Shown here one piece after another: positions 7,228 through 15,136 of a stretch of 42,372 bases of DNA (position 1 is its first letter; each line of letters starts with the position of its first letter). The notes beneath the pieces are model-generated. The model searched no databases and was not told the origin of the DNA. It was given only the letters and a program-made list of their open reading frames with translations. A program made the position numbers and the translations under genes. Source of the stretch: Streptococcus caballi DSM 19004. Lineage in GTDB: Bacteria; Bacillota; Bacilli; Lactobacillales; Streptococcaceae. The DNA lies in contig NZ_KB904071.1 in the NCBI RefSeq assembly GCF_000379985.1, forward strand, positions 1 to 42,372. The letters are read 5' to 3'.

Positions 7228-10200
7228 CTAGTATTGATGATAGGTGAAACTATCGGCTTTCCTAAAATCTGAATTTGAAGAGCAGAGGGCTGTATTAATT
7301 CTTTTAGCTGCATCAATTGATAAGATAAAATAAATATTTTTTGTTGAATTAATAGCTTAGACATTCGAGTTGACCGAGGAAAGGATATATCAATCACAAC
7401 CTTGGCTGTCAATCTTTTTGATGCCTTGCTATCACCTGTTGCGTGATAGCTAACTTTTAAATTGACAAAGGAAGAAAGTCCTGTTTTATCCAAAATCGAG
7501 CGAATGTTTTCTACAAAATCCAGTAATTCCTTTTCCTCTTTCGGAACATCAGGATCTTCTGTCGGATGTAAATTTTTCACGGTAAAGTTTTGAACTTCCA
7601 GAGCACCATCCCAAAGACCGAGACCAACAAATGGCTTATTAAAGGAATCATCCACCGCAGTAAAAGTATAATCCATGACTTCTTGATTATCAATAAGAAC
7701 CTTCACAGCAGAGTTAGTCTTAATCAACTTAATATGGTGGTACTTACCATCATTAAGCGCTGCCGTGAGAGGAGCTTCTGCAATGTTTTCCCCATAGAAA
7801 CGGTAGAGACGAACTGATTTAGTATCACCAACTTGGATGGCATAAGCATTAGCAGGGTCACTGCTAGCAGAAGCGAGGAAGATATTGACAAGCCCTTTCG
7901 TATATTTAACGTCAACATCCATTTCATATTCGTTGAATGCTAGCTTGTCAGATGTCATGTAAGCATCGTTAGCACTTTGATTAGAATCATAAAGCGTTTC
8001 TCCGTCAATGTACCAGTTTCCTGATACCGACTTGAGATCTTTCAAATTGGTATTGAAATTATTTTCAAAAACTTCTATGCTAAATTCTTTATAAAGCGAT
8101 GGGTTTTCTTTGGCTGTCGCCCTAATGATTGTTGTCCCTTTTTTAAGCCCTTTGACTGTTAGGTGATTTCCTTTAGTAACTAATGAAACCAAACTAGGAT
8201 TGGCAACTGTCCAAAGGACATTCTGCGGTGCAGCCGCTGGCATAATATAGGCCTTCAAGTCCGTTTTGTCACCCACACTTAAACGGATTGTCTTAGGAGA
8301 GGATTGGATAACATCCAAAGCATAATTAACCGTGTTTTTGTCCTTCCAGATGCTCTTTAAAGGGTAAACAGCAATGTCTGCTCGGGCACTTGCTCCCTCA
8401 GCAAAGACTTTTAAGCCAAGACTACCTGGGGCAGGGAAAATTTGATTGGCTCCCGCAACCGTATTACCCTTAGCAAAAACTTCAACACTAGCTCTATCAA
8501 CGAAGATATGCAAGTCAATGCTACCATCTGCATTTTTAGTGACTTTTTGACTGTTCACTTGTGAAAATAAATCACTTAAAATAATACCTGATTGACTGCG
8601 ATCCAGTGACAAGGTCTCTGTTGTCAAATCATAGATAACCTTAGTCACCTCATTATCCCCGACACGAAGGTCAAATCCTACCTTGCTTGTCTTGGCTCCT
8701 GGTCTGAATGTCGCAACAATTTCATAAGTGTCAGAAGCAAAACCTTTAAATAGTCTATTAGTATTAGAAACCTTGACATTATGATAAACAATCGCATGTT
8801 TAACATCTCGTAAATCTTTATAAGCTTCGATTGGTGTTTGTGTCAACACATACTTGTTGCCTTCTTTGACCAAACCTAGAGTCAAGTTCAGGTTAAAGGT
8901 CCCGTTAAATTTTTGATTAACCGTATCTGCAACAAGATTACAGTAATCATCCCAAGTATTCATCCAGTTCAACTCAACCAACTTAGGCAGTGTCGGATTA
9001 GTGCTGTTGCCAAAATCTTGAACATAGTAGGTCATGGCTGCATAAGAATCTTTACCAAAATTCATGATAGCATCACGGTCTTGATAGTCTGCATCCGCAA
9101 TAAAAGCCCATTTGCCATCAACTTGTTTAAAGTCTCCGACTTTATAGTATCGACCGCCGCGGGACAGCACCCATTTCACAGCGCCATCACTAGCCTTTAT
9201 CGGGTAAAGATCTGGACATTCCGTATGCAAATCAGAATAGGTTGTCTCAACCGTCCAATCCTTCAAATTATCTGATGAATAAATGCGGAGCGGTCCACCA
9301 GCAACAACCATAAACCACTTATCTTCCCAACGAAAGACTTTCGGATCACGGAAGTCGCGGTTGTTGAGAGGATCATTTGACCAATCTGCCGCAATCTTGT
9401 CAGATTTAGTCCAAGTTTTACCTTCATCCGTGCTATAGGCCAATTTAATCCGTTGACCTTCACCGTCAGCAGTAATCAGAGCAACAAGGCCACCCTTGCC
9501 TTCCTCAAAGAAACCAGATGTGTTTTTGTCGTCTACCACAATACAGCCAGAGAACATGGCACCATTTTCATCTGGATAAAAAGCAATCGGTTCTTCTTTC
9601 CAAGTAACCAAATCTTTACTAGTTGCATGAGCCCAATGCATTGGACCCCATTTGGTATCATCGTAGAATTGATAGAACATATGGTAGGTACCATTGTAAT
9701 AAACGAGGCCATTAGGGTCATTAGCCCAGCCATCCTTAACAGAATAGTGGTATTGGTCGCGGTAAAGTTCATTATAGTAAATATTATCGGCTTGTCTTCT
9801 ATGAATATTGAGACGATAAGTTACGGTTACGACTTCTCCGCTAGCCGTTGGCAATTGGCTTGTAACAGTCAGATAGTTAGCGCCAACAGCCAAAGGAATA
9901 TTTGAAAAGTCTTTGTAGATATTGCCCGCAGTATCCGTCACTGTGATGACCGCCCCCGGATTGCGAGTGGCAAAAGTCAAATCAACAGTTGTCGCATTAT
10001 TTTTGACATACTGGATATGTGTTGCTTCTTTAGGGAAGAATTGTCCTTTTTGTTCTACTGTTCCTGTCTTAGACGTAACTGTAACATCATCAATAAGCGG
10101 TGTTTCTGTATCCTTGATTGGGGTATAGAAGGTATTTTGGAAAACCATTTCCCCATTCCAGTTGAGTAGGCCAAAGTAACCTTCTGGAATATAGGTAGTT

Positions 10201-11267
10201 TGTCCCCTGTCATTACGTTGCATGGTGTAATCGCTCAAATTAGCTACCAAAACATCGTTAACATAATATGAAATCCACTCATCTATGGCAATAACTTTTA
10301 GTTGGTAATGATTATCCTTAGTCGGAGCGATGTCTTTTTCGTCAATCAGATTAGCTTCTGCCCAACGCCATAGCTTGACTTTATGACTGCTAGCATCCAC
10401 ATTAACCGTATAATTTTTGAGGTCGTTAGGGTCATTATTAGAACGGAAGGTCAGAGAAGCTGCCCCTTCATTTTTTAAGAAGGTAACATCTGTTTGGAAA
10501 ATAAAGTTCTTTCCCTTGGTCTGAGAATATAAGAAGTTATCCCCTTTTCCCACTGCATTGCTGTACAAGCCATCAGCTTGTGATTGCCATACAGCCTTAT
10601 CATAGGATAAACCTTCAAGATTAGTCTTGTAACCTTCTGTCGCAGGGGTGACCTCCTTTTGTTCACGGACCTCATTTTTCAATAGATGAGGCTGATTTTC
10701 AGTAGGCTTTGCTAAAGAGGGCCCTGCCTCTGTTGACGTTGCCTCATTAGTAGGCTCTTCCTTGGCTGACATAGCTTCTACCTCTTTACTTGCTAAATCG
10801 GCAGTGGCAGTTTCCGCCATTTCATCACTGACTGCCATTTCTGACTCTGCTAGAGTGTCTGGGACTGCTTCTGCCGTGGTTACATCTTGCTCTTCCCCCT
10901 GAACTACTTCTGGCTGACTGGCTACGGTTTCTTCTTCAACAGGTTGGGATTCAGCCTGAACAGTGCTCTCTTGGGCACCTGACCTTGCTGCGGTTTCTAC
11001 AAGAGGGTCTGCTAACTCTTCAGTCTTTGCAGAAAGATTGGACTCTGTAGAGCTAGACTGATTAGGGATAGCCTCCTCTGTTGGCGTCGTTTGAGTGCTA
11101 TCTGCTACTATGACTGTCGAAGATACTGAGCCATCCTCTGCTTGGACGTCTTGCATCGCCCCCCCTAAGAAAAGACCTAGTAGAACCACCGAGCAACCAA
11201 AAATCCACTTCTTGCCGCTTTTTCGCATGTACCAATTGGTACAGTTTGTTTCCTCTGCTTGTTTCAT
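7215..11267 (-). CDS. fruA: Secreted multi-domain GH32 fructanase (fructan beta-fructosidase), C-terminal anchor lost
   Basis: The protein has 1350 residues. Residues 1-43 form a signal peptide (KKWIFGCSVVLLGLFLGG, cleavage after VQA), followed by a Glu/Ala/Thr-rich low-complexity stretch to ~190. A concanavalin-like domain (~215-385) precedes the GH32 five-bladed propeller. The nucleophile motif WANDPNG lies near residue 513, RDPKVF near 640, and the acid/base motif ECPDLYP near 682; all catalytic residues are present. A beta-sandwich with SVEVFAKG, a Big_2-type Ig domain (~985-1065) and a second concanavalin-like domain (~1070-1240) follow. The enzyme releases fructose from levan, inulin and sucrose outside the cell. 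S. mutans FruA (about 1423 residues) ends in an LPXTG wall anchor. Here the last ~85 residues look like out-of-frame sequence and no LPXTG is present, so the product is probably free rather than wall-bound. The RBS is AAAGGAGG. The neighbouring LevQRST-type operon and a cre site over its promoter suggest the control. Confidence 0.9.
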   Translation of the reverse strand: MKQAEETNCTNWYMRKSGKKWIFGCSVVLLGLFLGGAMQDVQAEDGSVSSTVIVADSTQTTPTEEAIPNQSSSTESNLSAKTEELADPLVETAARSGAQESTVQAESQPVEEETVASQPEVVQGEEQDVTTAEAVPDTLAESEMAVSDEMAETATADLASKEVEAMSAKEEPTNEATSTEAGPSLAKPTENQPHLLKNEVREQKEVTPATEGYKTNLEGLSYDKAVWQSQADGLYSNAVGKGDNFLYSQTKGKNFIFQTDVTFLKNEGAASLTFRSNNDPNDLKNYTVNVDASSHKVKLWRWAEANLIDEKDIAPTKDNHYQLKVIAIDEWISYYVNDVLVANLSDYTMQRNDRGQTTYIPEGYFGLLNWNGEMVFQNTFYTPIKDTETPLIDDVTVTSKTGTVEQKGQFFPKEATHIQYVKNNATTVDLTFATRNPGAVITVTDTAGNIYKDFSNIPLAVGANYLTVTSQLPTASGEVVTVTYRLNIHRRQADNIYYNELYRDQYHYSVKDGWANDPNGLVYYNGTYHMFYQFYDDTKWGPMHWAHATSKDLVTWKEEPIAFYPDENGAMFSGCIVVDDKNTSGFFEEGKGGLVALITADGEGQRIKLAYSTDEGKTWTKSDKIAADWSNDPLNNRDFRDPKVFRWEDKWFMVVAGGPLRIYSSDNLKDWTVETTYSDLHTECPDLYPIKASDGAVKWVLSRGGRYYKVGDFKQVDGKWAFIADADYQDRDAIMNFGKDSYAAMTYYVQDFGNSTNPTLPKLVELNWMNTWDDYCNLVADTVNQKFNGTFNLNLTLGLVKEGNKYVLTQTPIEAYKDLRDVKHAIVYHNVKVSNTNRLFKGFASDTYEIVATFRPGAKTSKVGFDLRVGDNEVTKVIYDLTTETLSLDRSQSGIILSDLFSQVNSQKVTKNADGSIDLHIFVDRASVEVFAKGNTVAGANQIFPAPGSLGLKVFAEGASARADIAVYPLKSIWKDKNTVNYALDVIQSSPKTIRLSVGDKTDLKAYIMPAAAPQNVLWTVANPSLVSLVTKGNHLTVKGLKKGTTIIRATAKENPSLYKEFSIEVFENNFNTNLKDLKSVSGNWYIDGETLYDSNQSANDAYMTSDKLAFNEYEMDVDVKYTKGLVNIFLASASSDPANAYAIQVGDTKSVRLYRFYGENIAEAPLTAALNDGKYHHIKLIKTNSAVKVLIDNQEVMDYTFTAVDDSFNKPFVGLGLWDGALEVQNFTVKNLHPTEDPDVPKEEKELLDFVENIRSILDKTGLSSFVNLKVSYHATGDSKASKRLTAKVVIDISFPRSTRMSKLLIQQKIFILSYQLMQLKELIQPSALQIQILGKPIVSPIINTRHWW

Positions 11268-11417
11268 AATAGCCTCCTTTTATTTTGTATCCTATAGTTT
11301 CTATTTATCGTTACCCTCGTTCCTCATTTGATAAAAAATCATCTGATCAAGACTCCCTCAAGCACCTCATCTCTAATACTAATTCTATTCTCAAACTTCT
11401 TGCTCTCATTTAAATTT

Positions 11418-11445
11418 ATTATATAAAATTTAAAACCGCTTTCAA
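11418..11445 (-). promoter_or_regulatory. fruA promoter (TTGAAA-16-TATAAT)
   Basis: On the minus strand, the -35 TTGAAA (11440-11445) is separated by 16 nt from a perfect -10 TATAAT (11418-11423). The implied leader is about 140 nt long before the fruA ATG. The -35 is fully covered by a cre-like operator. Confidence 0.7.
11431..11444 (-). promoter_or_regulatory. cre-type CcpA operator over the fruA -35
   Basis: TGAAAGCGGTTTTA matches the catabolite-responsive element consensus (TGAAARCGYTTTCA) at 12 of 14 positions, departing at one central base and one end base. It lies across the -35 and spacer of the fruA promoter, where bound CcpA would block RNA polymerase. This fits the known catabolite repression of fruA in S. 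mutans; binding here is inferred. Confidence 0.7.
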
Positions 11446-11489
11446 ACTAACAAATGTAACCTCATTCAATGACATTCATCACCAAAATA

Positions 11490-11517
11490 AAAGACAGAAA
11501 CAACCGTCTCTGTCTTT
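11490..11517 (-). terminator. Terminator downstream of ssbB
   Basis: A 9-bp stem (AAAGACAGA / TCTGTCTTT) lies 31 nt after the ssbB stop, followed on the minus strand by TATTTT. Together with the promoter at 11418-11445 it separates ssbB from fruA. Confidence 0.65.
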
Positions 11518-11547
11518 TAACATTAATATCAGAAATGAATAGCTACT

Positions 11548-11943
11548 TTAGAAGGGCAATTCTTCCTCATCTAAAACCAAATCTGTCAGGTCACCTGACA
11601 CATTATTTTCACGCATGGCACGCTGGGCTCGGCTCTCCAAAAGTTGGAAAGACTGGGCTAAAACTTCGGTCACATAGTGAGTCTTCCCATCCTTTTCGTA
11701 CTTACGGGTGCGCAATTCTCCGTCTAAAGAAATAAGGCTGCCCTTGCTACCATAGGACGCTAGGGTCTCAGCCAAGCGCCCCCAGACGACAACATTAACA
11801 AAATCTGCTTCACGCTCGCCATTTTGGTTCTTAAATCTGCGGTTGACCGCGACGGTCACGCGCGTGACTGACTTGTCGTTGGGTGTCTTGACCATCTCAG
11901 GCGTTGCTGTAAGGCGTCCGATAATAATAACTTTATTGTACAT
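11548..11943 (-). CDS. ssbB: Competence-induced single-stranded DNA-binding protein SsbB
   Basis: The protein has 131 residues, the short length typical of streptococcal SsbB rather than the ~165-residue housekeeping SSB. An OB-fold (MYNKVIIIGRLTATPEM, ...NVVVWGRLAETLASYG, ISLDGELRTRKYEKDGK) spans residues 1-105. A short linker leads to the acidic protein-interaction tip DEEELPF. SsbB coats and stores incoming ssDNA during natural transformation. A ComX-type cin-box is centred 26 nt upstream of the ATG and is identical to the one before comYA, so competence regulation is well supported. Its own terminator follows. Confidence 0.93.
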   Translation of the reverse strand: MYNKVIIIGRLTATPEMVKTPNDKSVTRVTVAVNRRFKNQNGEREADFVNVVVWGRLAETLASYGSKGSLISLDGELRTRKYEKDGKTHYVTEVLAQSFQLLESRAQRAMRENNVSGDLTDLVLDEEELPF

Positions 11944-11965
11944 TTTTGTACCTCCTTATCTCTAC

Positions 11966-11973
11966 TATTCGCA
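11966..11973 (-). promoter_or_regulatory. cin-box (ComX/SigX promoter) of ssbB
   Basis: TGCGAATA on the minus strand matches the streptococcal competence-sigma promoter core (TACGAATA/TNCGAATA). It ends 22 nt before the ssbB ATG, the usual spacing. The same octamer is found before comYA, 20 nt from that start. Confidence 0.85.
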
Positions 11974-11996
11974 AGGCCTGTGAAAAATGTTACAAT
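11968..11996 (+). promoter_or_regulatory. Putative promoter of the methyltransferase gene, overlapping the cin-box
   Basis: On the plus strand, TTCGCA (11968-11973) and TACAAT (11991-11996) are 17 nt apart, 24 nt upstream of the methyltransferase ATG. The -35 consists of six of the eight cin-box bases of divergent ssbB, so ComX and the housekeeping sigma factor would compete for the site. Confidence 0.5.
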
Positions 11997-12019
11997 AAAG
12001 AAAAAATTTGGAGGTTATC

Positions 12020-12739
12020 ATGACGATTGATTTGAAGGCTTATAGGGAAATGCTGGCGCAGCCTTGGGGAAAAATCATGTACGAGTTGATTTTTGCGCAA
12101 CTCTCCCACGTCCAAAACCAAACCGTGCTAGACTTCGGTGCTGGTTTTGGCATCACTGCGCAGCATTTATCCCAAAACAATACCGTTACCGCCATTGAGC
12201 CAAATGCAGATCTGCTCTTTGCGGATGACACACAGAGTTTCACCAAAATCCAAGGCAGTCTTGAAACACTCAAAGCCTTGCCAGAGCAAACCTTTGATAC
12301 CATCATCTGCCACAATGTGCTAGAATACATCCCAAAAACTGAGCATGCTGATTATCTATCCGAATTTGAGCGCCTCCTGAAAGTTGGCGGCGAGCTGTCG
12401 CTCATCAAGCACCACTCTGTCGGAAAAGTCCTTCACAGCGTGGTCTTTAATAATGACATCCCCACCGCTTTAGATACCTTAGCAGGAAAAGATAGCTACC
12501 AAAGCGCAGCTTTTACCCAAGGCGACACCTACTCCTTAGAAGAATTAGCCGCCCACACTGACCTCACCATTAAAAACTATCAAGGCATCCGAACACTCTA
12601 CGCTCTACAGCCCAATAGTTTCAAGACCCAAGAAGGCTGGCTGGAAAATCTCACCAAGTTTGAGCTTGCTGTTGCCAACCAGAAACCTTACAAAGACATC
12701 GCCTTTTTCCACCACGTGACCTTGCGAAAGGAGTGTTAA
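12020..12739 (+). CDS. Class I SAM-dependent methyltransferase (Methyltransf_11 type)
   Basis: The protein has 239 residues. The SAM site is motif I VLDFGAGFGITAQHL at residues ~36-50, then an acidic motif II (VTAIEPNADLL), and FDTIICHNVLEYI, the post-motif III strand typical of small-molecule methyltransferases. The start is ATG 12020 behind a clear GGAGG; a TTG 12 nt upstream is rejected because it lies inside that ribosome site. The substrate is unknown; family members often methylate small metabolites or tRNA. It begins a plus-strand unit whose next two genes are both broken, which suggests the unit is no longer fully used. Confidence 0.85.
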   Translation: MTIDLKAYREMLAQPWGKIMYELIFAQLSHVQNQTVLDFGAGFGITAQHLSQNNTVTAIEPNADLLFADDTQSFTKIQGSLETLKALPEQTFDTIICHNVLEYIPKTEHADYLSEFERLLKVGGELSLIKHHSVGKVLHSVVFNNDIPTALDTLAGKDSYQSAAFTQGDTYSLEELAAHTDLTIKNYQGIRTLYALQPNSFKTQEGWLENLTKFELAVANQKPYKDIAFFHHVTLRKEC

Positions 12740-13461
12740 ATGGAAAAGCTACGACACTTCCTAATCAGCACCTTTACCTTCACTTGGATCTTCTGCTTGC
12801 TTACCTCTCTGCTAACACATGCTACAACCCTGAAGCGAGCTGACCTTCTGCCTACAAACCTTTTTTATATTGGCGGTTTCGGACCAGTAGTTGGCTTTTG
12901 GACTGTCGAAAAACCTTGCTTAGCAATATTGACTCAGAAATTATTTTCTTTGAAAAATGGCGGAGCTGCTTATACCTCATCAGCTTTCTTCTACTAGAAT
13001 TAGCATTTATCGCGGTTTCATCTAGGCAGCTCAACCCAAGTCTTCCCCTCTCCTTAATACCACTCAGCCTTTTTCGTGCCCTTATTTGCGATGGAGGGCA
13101 GGAAGAAATCGGCTGGCGAGGTAGTCTGTAGCCACTCATGCAGCAAAAATACTCTCCCGTGCTAACTACCTTCCTATCAGGCTGTATCTGGGCTGTCTAT
13201 CATATTCCTCTTTGGTTTATTGAAGGCAACTCACATCAGGAAACTTCCTTCTTGGCTTTTGCTATGCTAGCCATCGTCGTCTACTTTTGGAACACAGGCG
13301 TTTACAGTCGCACCAAGTCAATCTTTGCCAGCATGGTTTTCCATGCTAGTAATAACATCCTCATGTCAGCCTTAGTCATCAAGCTAAATCTGCTCTTCTT
13401 GTTAGGAATTATTGTACTGCTGGCAATAGCTATTAAGATGATAAGAACGGAGAAATTATGA
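12740..13461 (+). pseudogene. Broken CPBP-family intramembrane metalloprotease
   Basis: ATG 12740 follows the methyltransferase stop directly. The frame holds for ~50 residues (FLISTFTFTWIFCLL, then GGFGPVVGF), then needs a frame change near 12895 to continue as LDCRKTLLSNID...FLLLELAFIAV. The family motif EEIGWRG (the zinc-ligand Glu pair) is present near 13110, but the next codons GSL are followed by an in-frame TAG at 13129-13131 where the family has Gln (GFLQPL). The frame then continues through IWAVYHIPLWFI and MVFHASNN, which carry the other catalytic His residues. So one frameshift and one nonsense codon lie in an otherwise complete ~240-residue CPBP (Abi) gene. CPBP proteins are prenyl-endopeptidase-like and often linked to bacteriocin immunity. 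Confidence 0.8.
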
Positions 13462-14252
13462 AAGATCTCTTAAGCAAAAAATTAGAAGGCACTCAAGCCT
13501 ACAACTGAAAAGAACTGCTCTGGCTGATTGACCACATTGGCGATACCAATCCTGCTGTCCGAGACCAACTCGTTTACAGTAGCTTTTGTCACGCGCTTTT
13601 GGATCATCTCATAGAGCCTGAACTTTTTTCTTATCTCTTTGACGAACTGAAGCAAAGAAACATCTTGTTCTACAAGATAGAGGAAAAGGGCGCAGCAACT
13701 TTGACTCGCTCTTTTACAGCCTTGGTCTTTGCCCTCATCCTTGATAGGGATGCCACAGTCAATAGTCCCTACTATCACTTATTATCCGAAAATGACCGGC
13801 AAACTCTTTTTGACGCTGCTTTTAATTACCTTGTCGCAGAAACTGACATAACTGACTGGCATACTGAATACGGCTGGGTCCATGCCCTAGCACATGGGTC
13901 AGAGTTACTACTCTCCGTTGGTCTGCATGACTGCTTTCCAAAAGAAAGAATAGTAGAAATCCTAGACACCCTCACTCACGTGCTGAAAAAACAGACCCAA
14001 GTTTTCACAGCAGGTGAAGACCGCAGAATAGCCATCCTGCTAGCTCAGCTCATTTTACAAAAAAAGCTCACACAAGAGCAGATCGCAGACTGGATAGAAG
14101 ACCTAGACTTTCTAGACCAAAGTCCAGAAACCTATTTTACCTCTCTTAATTTCGAAAACGTCCTGATGTGCCTGTATTTCTCCTTGGAGAAAGAAAATAT
14201 GCTGACAGCCAGATTAAAAGAAATACTTCTAAACAGCTGGAAAGGCTATTAA
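13458..14252 (+). pseudogene. DUF2785 family gene interrupted by an early TGA
   Basis: An ATG at 13458 (RBS GGAGAAA) overlaps the end of the CPBP gene and opens a 264-codon frame. Codon 17 is TGA (13506-13508: ...GTQAYN-stop-KELLWLIDHIGD...), after which the frame is open to 14252. The body is helical and HEAT-like, with the pattern of DUF2785 proteins (ALVFALILDRD, WHTEYGWVHALAHGSELL). Without the stop the protein would be of normal length. Translation from a later start near 13599 would lose about 47 residues. This looks like a single nonsense mutation, adjacent to another decayed gene. Confidence 0.78.
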
Positions 14253-14276
14253 AAAAGACGGTTGCCCGTCTTTTTT
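14251..14276. terminator. Bidirectional terminator between convergent genes
   Basis: AAAAAAGACGG and CCGTCTTTTTT form a perfect 11-bp stem with a TTGC loop, giving T-runs in both directions. It serves the DUF2785 gene remnant on the plus strand and the rhodanese-like gene, which starts its stop codon 2 nt away, on the minus strand. Confidence 0.88.
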
Positions 14277-14277
14277 C

Positions 14278-14640
14278 TTAACAAGTTTCTGTTGGTAAGC
14301 TCATCCCTTTCCAACCTTCAAAAGCTCCTGCTAACTCATAGGCTTTGAAACCAGCTTTTAGTAAGATAAACAAGGCTTGCTTGCCTAAAATTGTACCGCC
14401 ATTCCAGTCATAAACGACATACGTTTTGCTTTTATCAAGATCAGCCAAGTGGTTTGCTAAATCCTTGGCTGGCAAAGCGATAGCTCCCTTAATTTGTTCT
14501 TTTTTCATCTGAGCAGGTGCATTGCGGATATCCAAAACAACGATATCTGATGCTTCCTTCTTCATTTCTTCTAACACCACAAAATGGTTCATATATAAGT
14601 CTAAGTACATTTCCAAAAAATCAAGTTTATTCATGTTCAT
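14278..14640 (-). CDS. Rhodanese-like domain protein lacking the catalytic cysteine
   Basis: The 120-residue protein has one rhodanese fold: DIVVLDIRNAPAQMKKEQIKGAIALP (CH2A-like motif), then KTYVVYDWNGGTILGKQALFIL and a C-terminal GAFEGWKG (the CH2B-like end). In active rhodaneses the loop after VVY begins with the sulfur-carrying Cys (VVYCWGxxC...). Here that position is Asp and no Cys occurs in the loop; the only Cys is the last residue. It is therefore probably a non-catalytic or altered-function domain. It overlaps the MarR regulator gene by 14 nt and should be co-transcribed and co-regulated with it. Gene and fold are secure; the function is not. Confidence 0.82.
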   Translation of the reverse strand: MNMNKLDFLEMYLDLYMNHFVVLEEMKKEASDIVVLDIRNAPAQMKKEQIKGAIALPAKDLANHLADLDKSKTYVVYDWNGGTILGKQALFILLKAGFKAYELAGAFEGWKGMSLPTETC

Positions 14641-15049
14641 TTTCCTTTAGCCTTTCTACTATGCTTAAAAGTGTTTCTTTTTGTCTATCGGGTAGTGTCT
14701 GGATAACCTCTACCTCAACAGCTTGCATCTTGTGCCACATCTCCCTGACCAAGTTTTGCCCTGCTTCAGTCAACTCCAACAGATTTTGGCGCCTATCCTT
14801 TGGATTTTTCTGCCTTTGCAAAAAACCTTTGGCTTCTAAATGATCAACAAGCTGACCAATGGTCGTGCGATCCAACTTATTTAACTCACCAATTTTCAGT
14901 TGTGTCAGTAAAGTCTGCTCATGTATTGTCAGTAGTACACCATACTCTCTAGAGCTTATAGCATAAGGTTCTAAGATTTTAGAAAATCGCCTGTCCATTT
15001 CCTGACCAATTTTACTAATTTGAAAGCCCCAAGACTCTTCTAGCCTCAT
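14627..15049 (-). CDS. MarR-family transcriptional regulator
   Basis: The protein has 140 residues: a winged helix-turn-helix (LKIGELNKLDRTTIGQLVDHLEAKGFLQRQKNPKDRR, residues ~51-87) flanked by dimerisation helices. NPKDRRQNLLELTEAG is the standard wing. MarR proteins are usually autoregulatory repressors released by small aromatic or oxidised ligands. A 21-nt near-perfect palindrome overlaps its own -10, which fits autorepression. The single co-transcribed target seen is the rhodanese-like gene. Confidence 0.9.
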   Translation of the reverse strand: MRLEESWGFQISKIGQEMDRRFSKILEPYAISSREYGVLLTIHEQTLLTQLKIGELNKLDRTTIGQLVDHLEAKGFLQRQKNPKDRRQNLLELTEAGQNLVREMWHKMQAVEVEVIQTLPDRQKETLLSIVERLKENEHE

Positions 15050-15065
15050 TTAATCACCTCCTCTG

Positions 15066-15110
15066 ATAATCAGTCGACTTGATTATATAACAAAAAATGA
15101 TCTTTAGCAA
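15066..15110 (-). promoter_or_regulatory. marR promoter with palindromic operator
   Basis: On the minus strand, TTGCTA (15105-15110) and TATAAT (15082-15087) are separated by 17 nt. Bases 15066-15086 form the palindrome ATAATCA-7 nt-TGATTAT with a GTCGAC centre, overlapping the -10 and the start region. The size and AT-rich arms suit a MarR dimer. Assignment to the downstream MarR gene is inferred. Confidence 0.68.
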
Positions 15111-15111
15111 G

Positions 15112-15136
15112 AAAAAACGACTTTTTCAAGCCGTTT
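15112..15136 (-). terminator. Terminator of the ytpR operon
   Basis: AAACGGCTT and AAGTCGTTT (minus strand) form a stem with one G-U pair and are followed by TTTC. The stem begins inside the ytpR stop codon. Confidence 0.65.

Noticed and set aside
7425..7445. HATGDSK in the fruA tail as a degenerate LPXTG sorting signal
   Set aside because: No Leu-Pro precedes it and no hydrophobic helix or basic tail follows in that frame, so it cannot act as an anchor.
12740..13461. Programmed frameshifting or stop read-through in the CPBP gene
   Set aside because: Two different lesions in one gene, no slippery sequence plus structure seen, and a third lesion in the next gene make decay the simpler reading.
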